A DNA stretch of 64,000 nucleotides, taken from NCBI GenBank assembly GCA_903875225.1, contig CAIQVJ010000006.1:35380-99379 (forward strand). Direction: 5' to 3'. Source of the stretch: an uncultured Pseudomonadota bacterium (GTDB lineage Bacteria; Myxococcota_A; UBA796; SXON01). Every line of letters begins with the position of its first letter. Position 1 is the stretch's first letter. A program made the translations under genes and the position numbers. This document shows, in pieces, positions 47,083 through 55,657 of the stretch. The notes under the pieces were generated by a model. That model had not been told where the DNA came from and made no database searches. It saw only the letters and a program-made list of their open reading frames with translations.

Positions 47083-47178
47083 TTCCAGTCCGTAGACCTA
47101 TGTAGTTCGCGCATTCGCCTTCCGGCGCGGACTGGCAGGCGGCTCGCCGCACCACCGCCGCGTGTGCATTGTCTGGAC

Positions 47179-49503
47179 ATGACCGTTCACGTCCATGCTC
47201 CGCTCCTGCTCGCGGTTGCGTGGATGTGCCTCCCCACGTCGTTCGCCCTCGCGGAGACGACCGTGAGCCTGGTCGCCGACGTCTCGCCCGACCTGCGCAC
47301 CGTGCATGGCACGCTCTCGGTCCAGAGCGACCAGCCGTTCACGCTGACAGATCCGCTCGCCGCGCTCCCGGATCCCACCACCGATGAGCTGCTGCAGGCC
47401 ACCTTCCCGGGCGCGATCTCGCACGGTTCGGTGCAGGTGGCGCCGGTCGGGCCCGGGGTGTGGACGTTCACGGCGACGCTCCCCCGACGGTACGGGGACA
47501 TCGGCTCGACCGCCCACTTCGGCCTGTTCGCGAACGGCGGCTGGTACCCGCAGCCCATGGTGGACGGGCACATGCCGACAGCCCTGTGGACCGTGGAGGT
47601 GTCGCTGCCTGCGGGTTCGGCAGGCTCGGTCGGGGACGTGGCGGGGGAGGGGGAGCTGCGTTGGTCGGGTCGGGGGGAGCGTGTGAGCCTGGCTGCGCTT
47701 CCCGGGGGCGTGGTGACGCCGATCGATGCCGCCGGCGTGCACGTCGACCTCGTGACGCGCGGCCCTCCGCGCAGGGTGCTCACCACCTTCCTCGCAGCCC
47801 AGATCGCGGGCGTCGTGCCGGACAGCGGGCCGGGCCGTGGCGTCGTGATCGAGGCCCCGCTGCGCCGCCGACTCGTCCAGCCCGGCGTTCGGGCGTCGTA
47901 CGTCTCCGATCGTGCCTGGCGGCTCACCCCCGGGTTCCGCCGGTTCCACGACGTGGCGGTCATGCACGGCGTGGCGAGCGCGCTCCTCGACGTTCCGGAT
48001 CCGTTCGCCCGGGATCTGGCCGCAGCGAGCATCACCCGTCGCTATGCCAGGGCGGTCGAGGGCGCGCCGGCGCAGAAGACGCTCAAGTGGGTGGCCTGGC
48101 TGCCGATCGTGGACCGGATGCTCCACGGGAAGCACACGCCGTTCATCTCCGAGATCCTCGAGCAGGCGATCCCCGGAGATCTGCTGCACGACGACCTCGT
48201 CGAGGTGTTGGATCCCCACTGGCCCGGGAGCGCGGTGCTCGCGCAGGTGGACGACCGGTATGGGGTGGGAACCGCCGCTCGCCTCGGGCGCGCGCTGGAA
48301 CAGGGGCGGGACCTGGTCGGCGGCGCAGAGGAGGCCGGGGTCGATCCGGTGTGGCTCGGCTCGCTCCGCTCAGCGATGCCGGTGGAGGACTACGTGCTCG
48401 GCGTGAACCGCGCGAGCCGGACCGTGAGCGTCCGCCGGGATGCCCCGGCGGGGGCGCCGGCCGAGGTGGTCGTCGTGACCGTGGATGGAAACCCGACGCC
48501 CTGGCTCGCGGGACCGGGCCCGGACTCCCTCACGCTCTCGCTGACGGAACCGCCGCACACGGTCGCGGTGGACCCCGAACGCCACGTGGAGCAGACGTCG
48601 ACTGCGCGGGACACCTGGCCGGCGCGGTTCACCCCCGTGTTCGCGTTCTGGTTCAGCCGGGTCGATCTGCGCAAGCTCTACTTCGAGGGGTTCGTCCAGC
48701 TTGCGCTGCGCCGCCAGTACGACACGCACTTCGTCTGGAACATCCGGGCGTTCGCCGACGAGCAGACGCTGGTGGGCGCGAAGCTCGGCTACGTGCGCAT
48801 GTTCGGGCCCGAGGTGGATGGGCTTCGGCGCGAGCAACAGGTCGGCGGCTGGGTGAGCCCGGCCCTGTTGTCGGCGCGCTACGCCCCTACCGGCGGCGAT
48901 GTGGCCGTGATCGCCGCCGGGCTGGACGTCACCTCCGACAACTGCGTCGCCCGCTACTTCCCGCTGCGTGGCCATCACCTGACGCTCGGATTGGACGCCG
49001 GGCTGGCTCCGGCCTCGGGGGCGAGCTGGGAGGCCGTGCGCGGGGAGGGGCTCTGGTACGCTTCTCCGCACCCGCGCGTGGCCATCCCGATCGAGGTCCT
49101 GGCCGGCGCCGCTGTCGGGACCGTGGAGCACCGGCTGATCGACCTCGGCGGGCTCGACGGGATGCGCAGCCTGCCGCCGGGCGAGGTGATCGGGAACGTG
49201 CGGGGCATCACCCGTGTGGAGGTGCGTTGGGCCGCGGTACACAACGCCGCCATCCCGCTGCTGCTGCTGTGGGGGAACGAGATCTCGTTCAGCCTGGGCG
49301 CGGAGGCCGGTAGCGCCTGGGTGCAGGGCAAGCTCGTCGGCGAGGTGGGCGCCACGGCGGGCGTGGGCTGGCAGCTTGCGCTCCTCGGTGCCGACCCTTC
49401 CTATGCACGCGTGCGTCTCGGCTACCCGCTCTGGGCATCCGGCATCACGCTGGCCTCCCCGCGCGTTCCGCAGATCGTGCTCGAGGCCGAGAACTTTTTC
49501 TAG
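47179..49503 (+). CDS. Peptidase-M1-like N-terminus fused to an outer-membrane beta-barrel
   Basis: 774 aa from ATG 47179; the GTG five codons upstream is less likely. Signal peptide cleaved after about residue 25 (SFALA). Residues about 30-270 are beta-sandwich/helix segments that look like the front of an M1 aminopeptidase; the zinc motif HExxH is absent (FHDVAVMHGVA occupies the expected place), so no peptidase activity is expected. From about residue 490 the sequence is strand-rich and ends in Phe (IVLEAENFF), the pattern of a C-terminal Omp85-like or porin beta-barrel. Likely an outer-membrane protein. It heads the cassette at 47-53.5 kb. Confidence 0.72.
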   Translation: MTVHVHAPLLLAVAWMCLPTSFALAETTVSLVADVSPDLRTVHGTLSVQSDQPFTLTDPLAALPDPTTDELLQATFPGAISHGSVQVAPVGPGVWTFTATLPRRYGDIGSTAHFGLFANGGWYPQPMVDGHMPTALWTVEVSLPAGSAGSVGDVAGEGELRWSGRGERVSLAALPGGVVTPIDAAGVHVDLVTRGPPRRVLTTFLAAQIAGVVPDSGPGRGVVIEAPLRRRLVQPGVRASYVSDRAWRLTPGFRRFHDVAVMHGVASALLDVPDPFARDLAAASITRRYARAVEGAPAQKTLKWVAWLPIVDRMLHGKHTPFISEILEQAIPGDLLHDDLVEVLDPHWPGSAVLAQVDDRYGVGTAARLGRALEQGRDLVGGAEEAGVDPVWLGSLRSAMPVEDYVLGVNRASRTVSVRRDAPAGAPAEVVVVTVDGNPTPWLAGPGPDSLTLSLTEPPHTVAVDPERHVEQTSTARDTWPARFTPVFAFWFSRVDLRKLYFEGFVQLALRRQYDTHFVWNIRAFADEQTLVGAKLGYVRMFGPEVDGLRREQQVGGWVSPALLSARYAPTGGDVAVIAAGLDVTSDNCVARYFPLRGHHLTLGLDAGLAPASGASWEAVRGEGLWYASPHPRVAIPIEVLAGAAVGTVEHRLIDLGGLDGMRSLPPGEVIGNVRGITRVEVRWAAVHNAAIPLLLLWGNEISFSLGAEAGSAWVQGKLVGEVGATAGVGWQLALLGADPSYARVRLGYPLWASGITLASPRVPQIVLEAENFF

Positions 49504-49515
49504 TGGAGGTCCCTC

Positions 49516-50982
49516 ATGAACACCGGCTGGCAGAACATCGACCACGTGGTCGTGCTCGTACAGGAGAACCTCTCCTTCGATCGCGTCTTTGGCTGGACAC
49601 GTGAGGTGGGCGCAGATGGTGTGCCCGACGGGATCGAGTTCCCGGTCACCGATCCGCTCTTCCCGGCGGGTACGGTCCTGCGCCCCGAGCCGGGCGCCGC
49701 GTTGATCCCCCCCGGGGCGGCGCACATGCCCTGGGACATGGCGAAGCAGCTCCACGGCGGGCCCAACGGCCGGGGTTTTCTCGAGACCATCTTCCAGCGC
49801 GCGGAAAAGGAGAAGCACATCACCGACGACCAGCGCCGGGAGCACATCCGCGAGGCCCTGCGGTACCACCGGCGGGACGATCTGCCCGTGTACCGCGATC
49901 TGGTGGACCACTTCGCGGTGGCAGACCGGTGGTTCTCTCCGATCGCCTCGGCGACCTGGCCCAACCGCTACTTCCTGCACATGGGGACCTCGCCCACCGG
50001 CGCCGACCCGCTGCCCGAGTTGAGCGGGGGCTGGCCTTCCATCTTCTCCCGGCTCACGGCAGCCGGCCTCCCCTGGCGCATCTACGTCGATGGCCCGGCG
50101 ACCCTGATCACGAGCCGCTCGGTCGTGCACGCCGCTGCGCACGCCCGCAGGCTGGCCCGGGCGGCGGGTGTACCCCCGGACGACGTCGACCCGGTGAGGT
50201 CCTTCGACCGGTTCGTGTGTGACGTCTCCCGCACGGGTGCGAGCGCCTGGCCGGCCGGGGTGCCGCTCGGGGCCGCGGCCGGCGTCGACAGGCTCCCTGC
50301 CTACACGTTCATCGAGCCGCGCCACTGGCCCACGAAGGATCTCAGCCCGAACAACGACCACCATCACACCCACCTGCACGATGGTCAGCGGCTGATCGGC
50401 ACCATCTACAACGCGCTCGCTGCCGACCCTGAGCGGTGGGCCCGCACGCTCCTGGTGGTGACCTACGACGAGCATGGGGGCTACTGGGACCACGTGGCGC
50501 CGCCCCCTGCACCACACCCCGGGACCGGCAGGCATGGGAGCCCGCCCGGGGGCACCGCGATGGACTGGTATGGCGGGCGGGTGCCCGCGTTGCTGATCTC
50601 GCCGCTGATCCGGCCGGGCGTGTACTCGCACGTGTGTGACCACACCAGCATCCTCGCCTTTGTCGAGCGCCGCTTCGGGCTCGAGCCGCTCACCGAGCGC
50701 GATGCTGCGGCGGACGACCTGACGGCGGCGTTCGCAGAGGATGTCCACGAGACCCCGGAGCGCCTGGCCTTGCCGGCGGCGCCGCCCCGCGTGCCCGTGA
50801 CGGCCGACCTCGACCGCGACGTGACGGCGCTCGGCCTCGGCCTGTACAAGCTGCTGGCCAGGATGTGCGACGCCAATGGGGAGAGCGAGCTCATCGATCT
50901 CGACTTCGACACGCTCACCGCTCGCTGCGAGGCCCGGGCGGCCGCCGCCCTCGACTCGCTGCAGCGCGACACCCAGGCATAG
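49516..50982 (+). CDS. Phosphoesterase-family protein (PC-PLC/acid phosphatase type)
   Basis: 488 aa. Matches the phosphoesterase family of phosphatidylcholine phospholipase C and acid phosphatases: QENLSFDRVFG at the N-terminus (usual form ENRSFDxYFG), then TWPNRYFLHMGTS, TYDEHGGYWDHV and LISPLIRPG. The Asn/Asp/Glu/His residues in these blocks form the metal and catalytic site. No clear signal peptide is seen, though family members are often secreted via Tat. It follows the barrel gene by 12 bases. Substrate (phospholipid or phosphate ester) undetermined. Confidence 0.88.
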   Translation: MNTGWQNIDHVVVLVQENLSFDRVFGWTREVGADGVPDGIEFPVTDPLFPAGTVLRPEPGAALIPPGAAHMPWDMAKQLHGGPNGRGFLETIFQRAEKEKHITDDQRREHIREALRYHRRDDLPVYRDLVDHFAVADRWFSPIASATWPNRYFLHMGTSPTGADPLPELSGGWPSIFSRLTAAGLPWRIYVDGPATLITSRSVVHAAAHARRLARAAGVPPDDVDPVRSFDRFVCDVSRTGASAWPAGVPLGAAAGVDRLPAYTFIEPRHWPTKDLSPNNDHHHTHLHDGQRLIGTIYNALAADPERWARTLLVVTYDEHGGYWDHVAPPPAPHPGTGRHGSPPGGTAMDWYGGRVPALLISPLIRPGVYSHVCDHTSILAFVERRFGLEPLTERDAAADDLTAAFAEDVHETPERLALPAAPPRVPVTADLDRDVTALGLGLYKLLARMCDANGESELIDLDFDTLTARCEARAAAALDSLQRDTQA

Positions 50983-50986
50983 GCCG

Positions 50987-51811
50987 ATGCTCGGAGCCCT
51001 CTACGGCCTCGTCCTCGCTGCCCATGCAGACGAAGGGCTCGGCACGCTCCGCATGCTCCCGAACGACATGTTGGTGCCCGAGGTGGCTGCCCAGATCGCC
51101 GTCGCGGGGACGCTCGACCCGCGGTTCCCGGTGATCGTCGAGGCCGGTGGGAGCTGGCGCGGCATCCCGGGAGCGCTCGAGGAGCGGGCCTGGCTGGGCC
51201 TCGACGGCAGTGTGGGCTTCGACGCGCTCGCGTTCGCCCAGCAGGATTTCGACCCGGTCCTGTTCACGGCGCGCCTCACGCCGTGGCGGTACACCAGCCA
51301 GAGCAAGCCGATCGTCGCGGCCCAGGACCTGAGGGTGGCGGCGCTCTCCCTGGGGCGGGACCGCCCGCTCGACGTGGAGCTCACCGCCTTGCTCCAGGTG
51401 TTCGACTGGTCGGGAGGCCTGTACCTCCCCGCCAACCGGCGGGGGGACATCGATGCCCGCGTGGTGATCGGGGCCCGGGCGTTGGGGGTGGACTGGCGTC
51501 GATACTGCGACGACCCGGACGACTTCCTCGGCGCCTCGCTCGGCGGGCTTTCAGGCGAGCTCGTGTACGGTCGTCGGTTCGGCGGCGGGGTGACCCTCAC
51601 CGGGCACCTGGGCGCCCGGGCGGACTGGCTGATCGGCTCCGCCTCCGGGTTCTCGGCGCTCTCCGAGACAGGGATCTGGCTTGGGGGCGTGCTGGAGGTC
51701 GGTCCGCATCACGCCCTGCGCCTGTTCGCCGGAACCCGGACGTCGCAGGAGAGCACCAGCGGCACTGCGTACGTGCCCACGCTCACGCTCGCGTGGCGGG
51801 CGACATGGTGA
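50987..51811 (+). CDS. Exported beta-rich protein, probable small outer-membrane barrel
   Basis: 274 aa from ATG 50987, 4 bases after the upstream stop. Short signal (MLGALYGLVLAAHA, cleavage before DEG). Alternating hydrophobic/polar strands (VIVEAGGSWRGIPG, TLTGHLGARADWLIGSASG, LRLFAGTRTSQESTSG) end in TLAWRATW, which has an aromatic C-terminal residue like outer-membrane barrels. Its stop overlaps the phospholipase D start by seven bases. Function unknown. Confidence 0.7.
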   Translation: MLGALYGLVLAAHADEGLGTLRMLPNDMLVPEVAAQIAVAGTLDPRFPVIVEAGGSWRGIPGALEERAWLGLDGSVGFDALAFAQQDFDPVLFTARLTPWRYTSQSKPIVAAQDLRVAALSLGRDRPLDVELTALLQVFDWSGGLYLPANRRGDIDARVVIGARALGVDWRRYCDDPDDFLGASLGGLSGELVYGRRFGGGVTLTGHLGARADWLIGSASGFSALSETGIWLGGVLEVGPHHALRLFAGTRTSQESTSGTAYVPTLTLAWRATW

Positions 51812-53541
51812 CCGAGCACTGGAACTACGACGAGGTCGTCCGGTACCTCTCGGAAGCCACCAGCGGGCTCATCGGCGCCGCTCCCGCTACGGAGCCGTCC
51901 CCCCCGCTCACCTACACCCGCACGAGCGTCGCCCCGGCCCATTTCCTGCCCGTGCCGCCGCGCAGCCCCACGCCGGACCAGGACCGCTTCCACTTCGACG
52001 TGGATGCATTCATACAGCGCGAGGGGGCCAGCGACTTCATGGATGCGAAGCGCCGGTTCTACGGTGGCCTCCCGTGGGTGGCCCAGGACCAGGCCCACGG
52101 CCTCCCGTACAGCACGCCGGCCGCCTGGACCACGCTCAACCACCCACCGATCAAGCACCTCGACGGGCCGCTCTCCCGGTGGACCGGACTTTTTGCGGAG
52201 CCCCCGCCCGAGGAGGCCTCGGGGCTGTCGAGCCCGTTCTTCGACCCCGCCTTCCAGCGTGCGCTCGACGCCGGGGGCAGTTCGCTCACCCACGGAAACT
52301 CCACGCGTTTGCTGGCGAACGGCGGCTCCTTTCAGGAGAAGATGCGGCTCGTGGCCGATGCGAAGGACCACCTGTACATCGCGGTGATGTTCTGGGCCTG
52401 CGACAGCACCGCGGATGCGCTCACGGACGCCCTCGGGGCTCGCGTGCGCGCCGGCGTGGACGTTCGGTTGATGACCGAGGGGCTCTACCGGGAGACGATC
52501 ACCCGTCGGTGCATCGACCGGCTCGAGGCGGCGGGCGTGAAGGTCGTGAGCAACCGGGACGCGCTCCACCCGAAGACCTTCGGCGCGGTCCTGCACTGGA
52601 AGGTGTGGATCCGCGATGGCGAGGAGCTGATCCTCGGCGGTCAGAACATCGGGGACTACGAGTCCCGCTCCGACGGGTTCAACTTCCTCGACCGCGACAA
52701 CGACGTGCTCGTGGAGGGCCCGGCGGTGACCGACGCGGAGGCGGCCTGGATCGAGGCCTGGCAGGCCCGGGGCGGGGAGGGGGGCCTCGAGCGCGCCCAG
52801 GTGGCTGCCGTGGCGGCGAAGGCGATGCAGGTGGAGGCGCGGGTACGCGGGGAGGCCAACTACGCGCGATGGCTCGGTGACCCCGCGACCCGGATGCAGG
52901 GCAACTGCAGGGTGCTGATGCAGGGGGTGAACGCCGCCATCCAGCCGATCGCGCCGGTGGTGCAGGCCTACCTGGAGGCGAGCCAGCGGCAGGTCGTGTT
53001 CTCGTCTCCGACCGTGCGCTACGACTTCCGCGACCCCGCCAACGCCGAGGACCACGGGCTCTACATTCACCGGCTGATGGCCGAGCTGGGCGGAGCCGAG
53101 CGGCCCGGCCGCAAGGTCGTGGTGATCACCAACGGTGTGGGCGGTGGCATCGGGGAGTCCTCGACCTGGCTGCGGGCGCGGCGCGACGGCGCGTTGAGGG
53201 AGCGGCAGTGGACGCTGTATGCGCTCTCGCGGGAGTTCATCGAGCTCGCTGCCCGGCGGGCTGCGATCGCGAACCGGGCGGTCACGCGGTCCCTCGCGCA
53301 GAACCCGTCGGTCGAGGTGTGGACGTACTTCCAGTACATCCACACCAAGGTCTGGCTGTTCGATCGCCTCGCCACCATGGTGGGCAGCTGGAACCTCGAG
53401 ACCAACTCCGCGGACAAGAACCCCGAGGCCGCGATCCTTTGCCTCGATCAGCCCCTGCGGGACGAGGTCGAGGCCGATCTCGCCCTCGCCCTCGTGAACT
53501 CGGTGCCGGAGGAGTCGAGGGAGACCACGCAGGTCCGCTGA
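51805..53541 (+). CDS. Phospholipase-D-superfamily protein
   Basis: 578 aa from ATG 51805, overlapping the barrel gene; a GTG at 51808 is the alternative. Two complete HKD motifs: HWKVWIRD with His264, followed by GGQNIG, and HTKVWLFD with His513, followed by GSWNLETNS. Two-HKD architecture fits phospholipase D or cardiolipin-synthase-like transphosphatidylases. No signal peptide or membrane helix seen. With the phosphoesterase and barrel genes upstream it forms a probable lipid-hydrolysing cassette. Substrate and export route unknown. Confidence 0.9.
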   Translation: MVTEHWNYDEVVRYLSEATSGLIGAAPATEPSPPLTYTRTSVAPAHFLPVPPRSPTPDQDRFHFDVDAFIQREGASDFMDAKRRFYGGLPWVAQDQAHGLPYSTPAAWTTLNHPPIKHLDGPLSRWTGLFAEPPPEEASGLSSPFFDPAFQRALDAGGSSLTHGNSTRLLANGGSFQEKMRLVADAKDHLYIAVMFWACDSTADALTDALGARVRAGVDVRLMTEGLYRETITRRCIDRLEAAGVKVVSNRDALHPKTFGAVLHWKVWIRDGEELILGGQNIGDYESRSDGFNFLDRDNDVLVEGPAVTDAEAAWIEAWQARGGEGGLERAQVAAVAAKAMQVEARVRGEANYARWLGDPATRMQGNCRVLMQGVNAAIQPIAPVVQAYLEASQRQVVFSSPTVRYDFRDPANAEDHGLYIHRLMAELGGAERPGRKVVVITNGVGGGIGESSTWLRARRDGALRERQWTLYALSREFIELAARRAAIANRAVTRSLAQNPSVEVWTYFQYIHTKVWLFDRLATMVGSWNLETNSADKNPEAAILCLDQPLRDEVEADLALALVNSVPEESRETTQVR

Positions 53542-53563
53542 GCCCGCCGCGGTTCCCCGGCGG

Positions 53564-54103
53564 CTACTTGACCGTGCAGCAGGGCGCGAGGGAGGCGATC
53601 GTCGCCGGGCCGATCCCGCTCACGCCGTCGAGCGCGTCACAGGAGGCGAACGCGCCGTGATCGGTGCGGTACTGCAGGATGGCGGCGGCCTTCGAATCCC
53701 CGATCCCGGGGAGCGCCTTGAGTCCCGCGGCGTCTGCAGCGTTGATGTTCACCGGGCAGCCCGCAGAGGTGCTGGAGGGCGTGCTGGTGGGCGCCGGGGC
53801 AGCCGTTGTCGCGGTGGTCGCCGTGCCGGCGGTGGTGCCTCCCCCGCCGATGGACACCAGGTCGCGGATGCTGGCCAGCGTGCTCGGGCCGATGCCGGAG
53901 ACGTTGTCGAGCTCGTCCACCGTCTTGAAGGGCCCATGATCCGTGCGGTACTGGATGATCGCGGCCGCCTTGCTCTCTCCGATCCCCGGGAGCGACTCGA
54001 GCGCGCTGGCGTCGGCCGTGTTGATGTCGATCCCGCCGGCGAACGCGCGGGGAGCGATGCCACAGAGGGCGAGGAGGACGATGAAGACGCGCAGGAGACG
54101 CAT
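53564..54103 (-). CDS. Exported protein with two helix-hairpin-helix domains (ComEA-like)
   Basis: 179 aa from ATG 54103 (the longer frame upstream lacks a signal). Signal peptide ending AFA, then GGIDINTADASALESLPGIG, the HhH DNA-binding module found in ComEA. A Thr/Ala/Pro-rich linker (about 90-120) separates it from a second module (VNINAADAAGLKALPGIG). The C-terminus has a Cys-rich tail (SLAPCCTVK). DNA binding at the cell surface is likely. Third gene of the minus-strand operon with the MBL hydrolase and DUF3006 protein; ComEA normally works with ComEC in DNA uptake. Confidence 0.88.
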   Translation of the reverse strand: MRLLRVFIVLLALCGIAPRAFAGGIDINTADASALESLPGIGESKAAAIIQYRTDHGPFKTVDELDNVSGIGPSTLASIRDLVSIGGGGTTAGTATTATTAAPAPTSTPSSTSAGCPVNINAADAAGLKALPGIGDSKAAAILQYRTDHGAFASCDALDGVSGIGPATIASLAPCCTVK

Positions 54104-54117
54104 GGTGCAATCCGGGT

Positions 54118-54348
54118 TCAGAGGTCGAAGGTTCCAGGGCCCTGGGGGGTTTTTGCCTTGAGCCGAGCCAGTCGGGCCTCGGCGTCTGCGAGCGAACCGG
54201 GCTGGGTGCCCAACGTCACGGCGTCGCCCTCCTTCACGCCTGCCGGCAGGGCCGCGAGCGGGACATCGATCAGCTCGGGCTGTCCGCCCTCGGGGGCGAA
54301 TTCCAGGACGGCTCTCCCGCCCTCGATCCGATCTACGGTGATGCGCAT
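54118..54348 (-). CDS. DUF3006-domain protein
   Basis: 76 aa from ATG 54348. MRITVDRIEGGRAVLEF and IDVPLAALPAGVKEGDAVTL match the small DUF3006 fold often encoded beside ComEC-like MBL hydrolases. No catalytic residues. It sits between the MBL hydrolase (14-base gap) and the HhH gene (14-base gap) in one operon. Confidence 0.85.
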   Translation of the reverse strand: MRITVDRIEGGRAVLEFAPEGGQPELIDVPLAALPAGVKEGDAVTLGTQPGSLADAEARLARLKAKTPQGPGTFDL

Positions 54349-54362
54349 GGAACCCTCCGGAT

Positions 54363-55562
54363 CTACGGTTTGCAGCAGCCTGCCGGTCGACGCCCGGAGG
54401 CCAGGGCCGCCTCCCGGGTAGCGTAACAGATCTGGTTTGCAGGCAGGATCTTCGCTCCGTTGCCACAGCTGGCCTCGTGGAAGACCTCGCTGTTGGTCGA
54501 GGCGAGGTAGGGGCAGTCTGCGGCGTTCACCGGTGCCGCGGAGGCCACGGCGGGCGTCGGGCTCGCGGTTCCCGCTCCGGCAGGGGTGCTGCCGACCGGG
54601 GCTGTCGCCGTCGGAGCGGGAGCGTCTGCCGGGCTCGGGGTGCCGGCTTTCGCGGGTGCGCTCTTCACAGGCGCGGTCGCGGTTGCATCGGAGCCGGTCG
54701 GTGCCGCGGGCGCGGTGCCGGGCGGGTACCAGGGCCTGGGCGTCCCGGCTACGGCGACCGGCGCATGGCTCGTGTGCACGGTGACGCCGTGCCCGGTGGA
54801 GGTGACGGTGATCTGGCCGCTCTCGTCGGTGCGGTAGATCGCGGCGCCCATTGCGCGGATGCGCTCCACGGTGTCGGGCCCGGGGTGGTGGTAGCTGTTC
54901 CCCACCCCGCAGCTGATGAGCGCGATCGTGGGCTTCACGGCGTCGAGGAAGGGCTGCGTGGACGAGTACTGCGAGCCGTGGTGCGCAACCTTGAGGACGT
55001 CGCACTGCCCGAGGCCCGCGGTGAGCAGCGCCTGCTCGGTCGGCTGCTCGCTGTCTCCCACGAACAGGAAGCAGTCGTCGCCGTGGGTGAGCCGGGTGAC
55101 GACCGAGTTCGCGTTCAGGTCGGAGCGCGTGCCGGAGAGGGCCGTTCCGTTCGGGAACAGGATCTCCAGCTTCGCGCCGTCGTCCAGGTTGAACACGGTG
55201 CCGCGCACGCCTGCCTGGTACGGGATGTTGCGGGTCTCGATCTCGGTCATCACCCCGGCGTACGTCTGGGTGGTGTGCGGGAGCCCGTTGTCCACGTACC
55301 GCTTGACCGGGTAGCTCTGCAGCACGGTCTGCATGCCCCCGATGTGGTCTGCATGCGGGTGCGTGGCGATGACCAGATCGAGGTGATCGACGCCCTGTGC
55401 CTTGAGCTGATCGCTCACGTGGGCCTTCGACTCCGCAGCGTCGATCAGGATGATCTTGTTTGCCGGCGTGCGGATCAGGATGCTGTCGCCCTGCCCCACG
55501 TCGAGCATGTCCACGCGCAGGTCACCCGCGAGCGCGGCGGCGATCATGGAGAGCAGCATCAC
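54363..55562 (-). CDS. ComEC-type metallo-beta-lactamase-fold hydrolase with Ada-like C-terminal domain
   Basis: 399 aa. A short signal (MMLLSMIAAALA) is followed by the MBL fold: VDMLDVGQGDSILI, HPHADHIGG (metal ligands), VGDSE and KVAHHGSQYSST, the ComEC-type catalytic block. An Ala/Pro/Thr-rich linker (about 270-345) separates it from a C-terminal domain (about 350-399: YLASTNSEVFHEASC, ICYATREAALASGRRPAGCCKP) resembling the zinc-binding domain of Ada proteins. ComEC-like enzymes cut or process DNA or nucleotides outside the cell. The membrane ComEC channel is absent. Secreted nuclease or phosphodiesterase is the likely role. Confidence 0.9.
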   Translation of the reverse strand: MMLLSMIAAALAGDLRVDMLDVGQGDSILIRTPANKIILIDAAESKAHVSDQLKAQGVDHLDLVIATHPHADHIGGMQTVLQSYPVKRYVDNGLPHTTQTYAGVMTEIETRNIPYQAGVRGTVFNLDDGAKLEILFPNGTALSGTRSDLNANSVVTRLTHGDDCFLFVGDSEQPTEQALLTAGLGQCDVLKVAHHGSQYSSTQPFLDAVKPTIALISCGVGNSYHHPGPDTVERIRAMGAAIYRTDESGQITVTSTGHGVTVHTSHAPVAVAGTPRPWYPPGTAPAAPTGSDATATAPVKSAPAKAGTPSPADAPAPTATAPVGSTPAGAGTASPTPAVASAAPVNAADCPYLASTNSEVFHEASCGNGAKILPANQICYATREAALASGRRPAGCCKP

Positions 55563-55657
55563 AACGTCACCTTAGCACCTGTGGACGCGCCACGGGCGCA
55601 CGCACGAGACGCGTCACCGACCCATGACATTCCCAGACTCCTGCGCAGTCGGCCTGC

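Noticed and set aside
53564..54466. Longer version of the HhH gene starting at 54466
   Set aside because: The signal peptide begins at 54103 and the upstream codons overlap the DUF3006 and MBL genes in the wrong frame.
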